Shown one piece after another: positions 54,223 through 60,776 of a DNA stretch of 60,776 bases. The stretch is from Paratrimastix pyriformis. Lineage: Eukaryota > Preaxostyla > Paratrimastigidae. The position numbers and the translations under genes are program-made. How positions within the stretch are numbered: position 1 is the stretch's first letter; each line of letters begins with the position of its first letter. The DNA lies in the NCBI GenBank assembly GCA_027972325.1, contig JAPMOS010000180.1:1-60776 (forward strand), read 5' to 3'. The notes under the pieces were generated by a model. The model had not been told where the DNA came from. It searched no databases and saw only the letters and a program-made list of their open reading frames with translations.

Positions 54223-54373
54223 AGCACCCCGAGATCATCGAACTTGACCGCACTACTCCCATGGAGTTGCGTGCGAAAACTATCAGCCTTGGTGTCAGCA
54301 AAATGCACGAAAACAAGGCTGGAGCCAAAGAGGACCTGGTCGACATCACATTTGCGGTGGGAGGGTGGGAGCG

Positions 54374-54469
54374 ATGAGCACAGCCCCCCCCTTTGTAGCT
54401 CATCCATCTTCCGTCCAAAGTAGGAAGAATGAGAGCTACTCATCGGTAAGGGGGGGCTGTGCTCATGAC
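54374..54469. other. DIRS-2 internal complementary region
   Basis: It joins the reverse complement of the left extension (GAGCACAGCCC...TTTGTAGCTCATCC) to that of the right extension (ATCTTCCGTCCAAAGTAGGA ... GGGGCTGTGCTCATG). Confidence 0.92.
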
Positions 54470-54503
54470 AATTGAAAGGAAAATGCCGACCTGGGTCCTC
54501 ATT

Positions 54504-55356
54504 CTATTCTCGATCGAGCCCGGCAGCATCTGCCGGCCCGAAAACTGCCGAAGCCAAAGCCTTTGCAGTGCCAACCGACTGGTGGAGATAATGTTTGGTG
54601 AGTGTCGCACCCTTGCGCGACCACCGAAACTGTGCAGACACAGCCAGCCCGTCAAGCCCAGTCGACGCTGCCTTCGAGGCCGCAGCGGCCCTGACAGAGT
54701 GCGGGCCCCACTCTTTGCCCAAGCCTGCGGCCAGCATCAGCCGCTTGCCACAAGACAACAACCATGTTGTTGTGCATTTTTCCCCATTCTTGAGCTTCCA
54801 CATCAGAGCTGGGGTGCACCGCTCTGGACGGCGGTCATTCAATTCAATCACCGCGCAGTGAAAACAGAGCAGTGGGTCAGCCTCGTTTCCCTCCCCATTT
54901 TTGCATGACCCATTCCTTCTTTCTCCTTTCCTTGGGCAGGACTTTGAGTTCGCACATGTGGTCGCCATCAATGAGGCGAAGGTCCTCCAACCGTGCGGTG
55001 TTGAGGTCCGCCGCTCTCAGTCCGAGGGCCTCGCCCAACAGGACAATTTTTCCCAGAAGGTCGCGATGGTCCAGCTTGGAATTTGTCCCAAGTGATCTGA
55101 GATGGCGCCAGATGAGGTCCGTGTCGAAGGTTCCCTTCCTGACTGACACTGGCTTTGTCTTCTCCATCCCCGTCAAAACGGCCTTCACTGTGGCTGAGGT
55201 GCCTGGATCAGGCCTCCCGTGGAGGAGGAAGTAGCGAGCAATGGCGGATCTCTTTTTCATCGCGGTGCTGGGCGCCCATTTCTTGCTACCTTCCGCGAGG
55301 AAGTTTGCCAGGTCTGTGTCCGTCGCTTGCAAGATCTCCCGCTCATTTTTTCCCAA
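54504..55356 (-). pseudogene. DIRS-2 tyrosine recombinase
   Basis: N-terminal SAM-like helices (LANFLAEGSKKWAPSTAMKK), then EALGLRAADLNTARLEDLRL (box-I Arg context), then WGPHSVRAAAASKAASTGLD (H-x-x-R) and FRWSRKGATLTKHYLHQ (Trp and nucleophile Tyr). These are the family's catalytic contexts in the right order. It ends just before the internal complementary region, as in DIRS-1. Confidence 0.85.
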
Positions 55357-56505
55357 GTAGGCAGCAAACTGGGCAACGGCCGTATCGTAGTTTTCTGAGT
55401 CTTGCTCTCGACCGAGTGAGCGATGAGCTGCCGGGCTGCCTCACTCAGTTGGTGGGGGGGTGAGTCCTCTCCCACGAGGTCAATAACGACAGGTCCAGCT
55501 GATGGAGCTTCTCCCCACGTCTGCCTCGCTGTCGCGACCCTCGCCAGCTCCCCGCTGACATGAATCACCCTGCTCTGCCATCTGGGTGGCCCCACTGGGG
55601 TCTGGTTCCGGGTGCGGCCCGGGAGGAAGAGGCAGTCCACCCGAGGGAGCGCCAGGGGGGGTGAGATCTGCATCCCCTGGGCCATTGGCCACCATGGGGC
55701 CGTGTCCCACTCTGGGATCAGGACTAATGCTTCCCCTCTCTGATCCCGTAGAGCTGCCAGCACCCTCCCGATCATGGAGAAGGGCGGATTGAGCCACAAG
55801 GGCAGCCCCCGGAGGCTGGTGGAAGAAGTCCACCCCGAGCAACCCGGCTCGAGGACCCAACTCCACCACCTTGGCAACAGGTGGTTGCGCGCTGAGGCGA
55901 AGCCGTCCACCATGGGGCGGAAGCGCAGGTTCGTGACCAGCTGGAAGATCGCCGGATTGAGCATCCAATCCTCGCGCTCGACCTCTCTGGAGAGCTGGTC
56001 CGCCACTCCGTTGTCTTCCCCGGGAAGATACTCTGGGAGGAGAGTGATGTCCCACTGCTGACAGAGGTTGTGCAGTTTCTGGGTGCCCTCGGTCATGTCC
56101 ACGCTCTTCCCCTTCCACTTCCCCACGCAGGCAACAACTACCTTGTTGTCCGAGCGCCACTGGACCGTCTGGCCCTGCAAGTGGCTGTGGAGGAGAGCTA
56201 CCGCCCTGATGCCCGCCTCCAGCTCGAGGCGATTCACCGAGGAGAATGTCTGCGTCTCCAGGAAGTCCTTCTCCCAGATTTCCCGTGCGTGGATCGGTTG
56301 CGGGGTGGCCTGCCCGCCTGCGGGGATGGAGACTGCGCAGCGTCGCGCCCCATGCGTAGGCGCTTGCGTCGGTGGTCAGCTCCCACGCTGGGGACTGCCC
56401 TCCAGCACTGCTGACACTGGTCCTGGGGCACCATGGCCCACCAGTGGAGATCCGCTTTGGCTGCCTCGTCGAGGGTGGCCATGCCCTCCCTAGCCGTGTG
56501 ACCAC
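55257..56505 (-). pseudogene. DIRS-2 RNase H and linker
   Basis: AWELTTDASAYAWGATL (first Asp), NRLELEAGIRAVALLHSHLQ (Glu), VQWRSDNKVVVACVGKW (Asp) and LPGEDNGVADQLSREVE (last Asp) are the RNase H blocks. A linker with RPMVDGFASARNHLLPRW and LNPPFSMIGRVLAALRDQ follows. The same linker type occurs in DIRS-1. Confidence 0.8.
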
Positions 56506-56518
56506 ACCGCACGTGACT

Positions 56519-57254
56519 TCACTCGGTCCAATCCCCTGGTGTGCAGGTAAGCGGCCTCGACGGCCGGGCGGAGCGAGGACAACTTGCCGATGATGCGGGC
56601 CAGTGCCCTGACGAGCAGTCTGTCCTTTTCATGAGGTTCCGACACTCCTGTCTGATCCCTCCATCTTCTCCACGGGGACCCGCACTGTCTGCGTCCTGGA
56701 GTCCAGCTGGAATCCCAAGAACTCGACGACCTGTGATGGGTTGGGGTCTGTCTTCTCCCAGTTCACAGTTAACCCCAGCTGGTGGAGGAAATACATCGCT
56801 ACTATCGTATCCCTGCGTGCCTTCTGTGGGGACTGGGCCATGAAGAGAAGGTCGTCCAGGTAGAAGACTACCTGGACGCCTGCTGCCCGCATCACTCACC
56901 GCCTGTTTGATCAGTTTGGTGAATGAGCGTGGGGCCACTGAGAGGCCGAACGGGAGTGCCGTCCACTGGAGTTCCCTCCTCCCAGCTGAAACACAGGTAC
57001 GGGATGAGGTGTGGTGCCACTCCATGTGCAGGTAAGCATTCGAAAGATCGACTTTCGTGAAGAACGTGCCCTGTGGGGCTAGTGGGAAGGCTGTCCCCAG
57101 CCTCCATCTTGAAATGGGGCAATCGATCCGCCTGTTTAGTGCGGACAAGTCGATCACCACCCTCCATTTCAAGGAGTGGGCTTAGGGACGCCGAAGATCG
57201 GACTCTCCCACAACAATTTGGTACCACACTCCTGCACTGCCCCGAGCGTTCCAT
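56519..57254 (-). pseudogene. DIRS-2 reverse transcriptase
   Basis: KWRVVIDLSALNRRIDCPIS, FFTKVDLSNAYLHMEWH (motif A Asp), LPFGLSVAPRSFTKLIKQ (motif B), VVFYLDDLLFMAQSPQKA (catalytic YLDD, codons near 56850-56865) and VEFLGFQLDSRTQTVRVP are in order. Sequence differs clearly from DIRS-1, so the two elements belong to different DIRS lineages. Confidence 0.88.
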
Positions 57255-58027
57255 ACTCGCTCAAGACTGCCGAGACCTCCCTCTGCTCTCTGGTCCAAAA
57301 TAGTGGACTCCGGCGAGCCAGCTGCTGGTCCCCGTTTCCAGTGTCCTTCCAGAACCTGCTATAAGAGGGGCTCGGCTTTCTGGGCTCTGCAGTGGTGCGG
57401 TGCATCCCACCGTTTTCTGGGAGTTCTGGGGCTCCTCGGTCTTGCTGGTTTGGCCCATTCTCGGGCGGCGCGACGGGATGCGCACTGGCGCAATCGGTGG
57501 GTCCCCAACCAATGCCAGGTCAGACCCTCTTCCACCCAATTCTTCACCTCGAGTGGTAGTGGTAGGCTCAGCCAACGTGAGCGGTGTGGTTCGCGGTTCA
57601 CTCGGCCCGCCAGAGGGCCCACCAATGGCGATCGCCTTTGAAATGAGGTCTGGATTTGTTTCACTGTGAGGTTTTTCATTTCTCCCCACTGGAAAAATTC
57701 TAGGTCCTGGACCTCCAAGACTTGGGTCTTTGCGGACTGGGCCTCACGGCCATTCTCGACTTCAGCGAATGCAATTGCGGCTTGCCGCTGTTCACTCTCT
57801 GCTGGTTCGGTTCGAGGTTTTATGCACTTCTGGTACATGGTCTGTGCTTTTGCTTTCGGTTTCCACCGACACCGAGGCACCGGTCGCTGATGCAGATGCA
57901 ATTGCCTGCTGTCTTGCGGTGCGCTTCGCGGAAAACCGTGCCAGCCTGGACAATGGTCTGTGAAGACGCTGTCACTTTGGACACTTCGCACTGACTCTTG
58001 CCATGCAATAGTGCGGCCCCGAGGTGA
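57255..58027 (-). other. DIRS-2 linker between Gag-like and RT regions
   Basis: Coding-like but unrecognised - strand sequence, including LEVKNWVEEGLTWHWLGTHR and a basic Pro/Arg patch (ASRRAAREWAKPARPRSPRT) just upstream of RT. Confidence 0.4.
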
Positions 58028-58944
58028 TCACCAGTCGGGAGCGGGACAGACCCTTGATCTCGACAGGACCGAAGAGGTCCTCGGAGACCTCGTTGAGAGC
58101 CGCGGCAGCTCCTGGTCCGCCTCGGATTCGTCCTCATTCTCCTCATCACCAGCACCAGACTTGGGCTTGAGGCCCTTGACGGCCAGCAGCTCTTGGCGGC
58201 CGGCGGCCTTGGCGGAGGGCATGGGCCAGGAGGGCCGCAGCGTCGAGGTGGGCTCCATGGCGGCTCTCCGGGCCTCGGAGAGCTGCTCCGTCAGCATGAC
58301 CAACCCGAGCTGGACGGCCTTGAGGGCGGCCTTCAGCTGGTCGGCGTTCAGCTGCGTGTCCTCGGACTCGGAGCCGAAGATCCCCACGTAGCCATAGGCC
58401 AAGGCCCTGGTGGTGAGCTGGACCGTGTCCAACATGGACACCAGGCGGCCGTCAGCTGCCATAAGGTCTGTGGGGCCCGCGTGCGTGCATGGCACTCTTG
58501 GGTGGGGCGTTGAGCACCTTGGGCTTCCCAAAGCTTAAGAGGAGGGAAGCGCTTGAGGATGGCCTTCACATAGGCCTTCTCCGGGTCTCGGAGCGTGGTG
58601 TTGCTGGGCCAGGAAACTCAGGGGACGAGGTCCCTGAGGAACGCGCGCTGCAGCTCAGCGTCAACACCCGAGCCCAGGCAGGCCAGCGGGTCGGCCTCTT
58701 GACGGCGCGCCTCTTCAAAGGACAAGACTTCCGGATGGGCCGGGTCAAGCGGGTGCTCGAAGGCATCCGGCGAGGACCAGAAGGCGGCCGCCAAGGTCGG
58801 CGTGGGAAGGAACTGGTCCTTGAAGGAGCCGACCCTGCCGCCGCTGGTGGTGCTTGTTGTTGTTGTTCTTGTTGTTGATCTTGTTGTTGCATAGTAACGA
58901 GTAATGCTTGGTTGTCTTGAAACCAATAAAAAGTGGTAACGCAA
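58028..58944 (-). pseudogene. DIRS-2 Gag-like region
   Basis: It starts with a Gln-rich, short-repeat-coded segment (QQDQQQEQQQQAPPAAAGSA) near 58890. A block follows with PEVLSFEEARRQEADPLACL and ELQRAFLRDLVP. A second block has RLVSMLDTVQLTTRALAYGY and LKAALKAVQLGLVMLTEQLS, then an acidic run (GDEENEDESEADQELPRLST). The 5' position and helical composition suggest Gag. Confidence 0.5.
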
Positions 58945-58961
58945 AATGTTTGCTTTTCTCA

Positions 58962-59074
58962 GTCGGGTTCGACGAAGAAACGACGGGGTGATGTGGACTA
59001 TTTTCAGTTTATTTTTATTATTATTATTCTTTGAAAGTCGGGTGAATACGAAGACTAGTCATGAGCACAGCCCC
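58962..59074. repeat. DIRS-2 right inverted terminal repeat
   Basis: Reverse complement of 53517-53622, ending GACTAGTCATGAGCACAGCC. The outer extension CTTACCGATGAGTAGC runs on to 59118. Confidence 0.92.
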
Positions 59075-59424
59075 TTACCGATGAGTAGCTCTCATTCTTC
59101 CTACTTTGGACGGAAGATACACTGAAGGCTACATGGAACATAAACAATGTACGACAAGCTACCAACATTTAAGCAAAAAGAGACTTTGAATTGTCTGCTT
59201 CTTCCCTTCTTTCACTATAAGTAGCTGTTTGCATGAGGCTGAGATTCCATAATGCTGCTTATCATCAACCCATACTTTAAGTTGGACTATCATTTTAACT
59301 GTGCTACCTGGATTGACGGCTTTTCGTAAATCTTCGTTTGTTTGTATTGTTGTGTCCTGTTTTACCTCACCATCTTCATCTTTTCGGAAGACACTCGGAT
59401 ACAGTGTATCTGCATATCCAACTG

Positions 59425-59838
59425 CTACTTTATAGTAGCTCGAAACTTGTCATTATCACTCGTCTTGGCAAATGATTTGTATTGAAATTCATCTGGTTTG
59501 CCTTCTTCAAAAGTACCATTCACAATGCATTCCACATTGTTTTGACAGTACTTCTCGAGCTTGTCTATCATCTTCTTAAAGTCATCGCCTACATTCTCAA
59601 CTGGTAACCTGATGGTTTTAGTGTTCTCGTAAAAGTTCACTCCATAAGGTCCTAAGTCGATTTGTGGCGTCTGAACTAAGAGGTTACTACCATTATGTTC
59701 AATGTGACACATCTTCATTGTCTTCTCTTGCTTCCTGGACGATTCAGATAAGGCTTCAATTGACAGCTTCTTAACTGTGAAATCGTTCGGAATGATCACA
59801 ACTGGCATATCAGACTCAACAGATTGCTTGCTTGACAT
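59425..59838 (-). CDS. 137-aa open block of a virus-like protein, unknown
   Basis: A - strand frame starting ATG at 59838, close to an AT-rich leader. Residues include DMPVVIIPNDFTVKKLSIEA, SNLLVQTPQIDLGPYGVNFY and VENVGDDFKKMIDKLEKYCQ. The mix of beta-rich and helical blocks, and the neighbouring - strand coding-like sequence down to about 59130, recall a family of DNA-binding-like proteins found in nucleocytoplasmic large DNA viruses and Polinton-like viruses. I cannot confirm this without a profile search. The gene looks broken. AT-rich codon use agrees with the left part of the block. Confidence 0.5.
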   Translation of the reverse strand: MSSKQSVESDMPVVIIPNDFTVKKLSIEALSESSRKQEKTMKMCHIEHNGSNLLVQTPQIDLGPYGVNFYENTKTIRLPVENVGDDFKKMIDKLEKYCQNNVECIVNGTFEEGKPDEFQYKSFAKTSDNDKFRATIK

Positions 59839-60383
59839 TAGTGGTTATTATATTTTCTTAAAATACCTTTACTGATTTGGTGATTATAATGAGTGCGCAT
59901 CCTGATGAAATATTCCTCATTATATCATCAGTAGCTCATTGAATTATCATCTTAAAACACTCAGAGCTCAAATGATGAAACGCTGCTTTTTATCTCTTTG
60001 AAATAGAAGGTAAATCTGATTGATTTCTTTCAATTCATGTCAAAGCTGAGTAAATTTTCGCTTTAAAGGGTCTGTCGTTGCAACTGAATTTCATATTGTT
60101 TTATCATTTTGTCATACTTTTCCATTTTCATAGAATCAATTATTTGAGCTGATTCAATCAAAAAGAATGCATTATTTACTTAAGATTGATGCATTATTTA
60201 ATGATCACTTTGAAAAGCACTTTTGTCACAATTGTATTTTGAATGAAGAGAGAAGCTGTTTCTGATTGAATTCTCATTCGTTTGATTCTTAAGCTGATTG
60301 AATTGTTTGATTTGACAAAAATGGCAAAATAATTTCTGGGACAAAAATGGAAAAAAATTGAAAATGCATGGAGAATTCGCTTT
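59839..60383. other. AT-rich spacer without recognised genes
   Basis: About 550 bp, very AT-rich, with recurring words such as AGCTGAT and TGATTGAATT. No frame of protein-like composition was seen. A regulatory or terminal region of the virus-like element is possible. Confidence 0.5.
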
Positions 60384-60670
60384 TGCCTCTAATTTCGTTT
60401 GTAGCTCGAATGAATTGATGCTTAAATCATTCCAAGCTGATTAAAATAAAATGCTCGTTTTACTTAAAGAACATTGAGAAAAAAGATTTTGCTCTGAAGA
60501 ATTCGATTTTTGCCTCAAATAACGTTTGTAGCTCGAGAAAATTAATGCTTAAATCATTCAAAGCTGATAAAATAAAATGCTCCTTTTCAATAAAATATAA
60601 TGAGAAAAAAAGATTTTGTTCTGAAGAAATCGATTTTTGCCTCAAATATCAACGCAAGCTCAAAAAATTG
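60384..60670. repeat. Degenerate AT-rich direct repeat, period about 124 bp
   Basis: TTTTGCCTC...GTTTGTAGCTCGA, then TGCTTAAATCATTC-AAGCTGAT-AAATAAAATGCTC and GAGAAAAAAGATTTTG, recur at about 60384, 60508 and 60634, the last copy partial and diverged. Confidence 0.75.
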
Positions 60671-60690
60671 TGTGTGAAAATCGATTGTCT

Positions 60691-60776
60691 CAGAACTCTC
60701 CTTTATAACTACTTTCCCGGAACAGGTGGAGTGACCTGATGCCTTGAATCACTTCATCTCTGCCCTCCTTCAAAAT
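60691..60776. other. GC-richer segment at the window end
   Basis: From about 60691 the composition rises (CCCGGAACAGGTGGAGTGAC and onward). This may be the far edge of the AT-rich element or only a local change; the window ends too soon to tell. Confidence 0.3.

Larger units (their letters stand above)
53497..59118 (-). mobile_element. DIRS-type retrotransposon 2 inside the AT-rich block
   Basis: A DIRS element on the - strand, about 5.6 kb. Inverted terminal repeats are at 53517-53622 and 58962-59074. Outer extensions (GGATGAGCTACAAAGG on the left, CTACTTTGGACGGAAGAT on the right) are joined reverse-complemented in the internal complementary region 54374-54469. Order on the - strand is Gag-like, RT, RNase H, tyrosine recombinase, internal complementary region, then an unexpected Arg/Gly-rich block. 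Both flanks are AT-rich virus-like DNA, so it inserted there. Its left edge falls at the end of the S74 gene's open frame. Coding parts look broken in several places. Confidence 0.92.
59119..60690. mobile_element. AT-rich virus-like block, right part
   Basis: Composition returns to AT-rich immediately beyond DIRS-2. It holds one - strand virus-like gene (59425-59838 plus coding-like sequence towards 59130), an AT-rich spacer and degenerate repeats. Convergent gene direction relative to the left part would put a gene-end boundary near the DIRS-2 insertion. No hallmark virus gene is present. Confidence 0.5.

Noticed and set aside
41411-59118. Ngaro-type elements
   Set aside because: Terminal repeats are inverted and an internal complementary region is present, which is the DIRS plan; Ngaro elements have split direct repeats.
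1-60776. Firm assignment to Cafeteria burkhardae
   Set aside because: The AT-rich island with recombinase retrotransposons is similar in kind, but no mavirus hallmark gene or host gene is in the window to support it.

Overview
This window holds no gene that I can call an ordinary host gene. It is a eukaryotic, probably protist, stretch built almost wholly of mobile and virus-like DNA plus tandem repeats. A non-LTR retrotransposon, two DIRS-type retrotransposons with tyrosine recombinase, retroviral-type integrase genes and short intron-like gaps all point to a nuclear genome. Base composition is mosaic. Most of the window is GC-rich, while 49.2-53.5 kb and 59.1-60.7 kb are clearly AT-rich and carry virus-like genes. 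AT-rich virus-like islands in a GC-rich genome, hit by tyrosine-recombinase retrotransposons, recall the mavirus-like elements (EMALEs) of the flagellate Cafeteria burkhardae. That is an analogy and not an identification.

Layout. 1-4.79 kb: a LINE on the + strand with reverse transcriptase, RNase H, a zinc-finger-like patch and a (CA)n tail. It is frame-broken and its 5' end lies outside the window. 4.77-6.84 kb: proline- and glutamine-rich coding-like blocks on the - strand, cut by the LINE tail. 6.89-13.55 kb and 19.34-24.19 kb: two near-identical copies, both on the - strand, of an element with a Gag-like region, a bacterial beta-class DNA methyltransferase-like domain and a DDE integrase. 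I find no reverse transcriptase in either copy. Between them, 13.55-19.07 kb holds about 40 copies of a 138-bp satellite with three hairpins per unit.

24.19-41.41 kb: a repeat landscape without recognisable genes. It has a recurring hairpin motif (GTGGGATAGCC next to TTTGGG-rich arms), 2.2-kb inverted arms (28.99-31.23 against 34.14-36.37 kb), 2.79-kb tandem units (34.14-41.13 kb), 1.75-kb direct repeats (26.89-28.68 and 31.92-33.64 kb) and a 16-bp minisatellite.

41.41-49.24 kb: a DIRS retrotransposon with inverted terminal repeats, an internal complementary region and three tandem copies of its right terminal repeat. 49.24-53.50 kb: AT-rich virus-like genes (a 259-aa protein, a membrane protein and a fibre-like protein ending in a peptidase S74 chaperone domain). 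53.50-59.12 kb: a second DIRS retrotransposon inserted into that AT-rich block. 59.12-60.78 kb: the AT-rich block resumes with one virus-like gene on the - strand, an AT-rich spacer, degenerate 124-bp repeats and a final rise in GC.

The observation I would follow first is the integrase plus DNA-methyltransferase element, followed by the 138-bp hairpin satellite lying between its two copies and the apparent targeting of the virus-like AT-rich block by two DIRS elements. Virus-like and retrotransposon copies are described as fossils, in coarse terms only.
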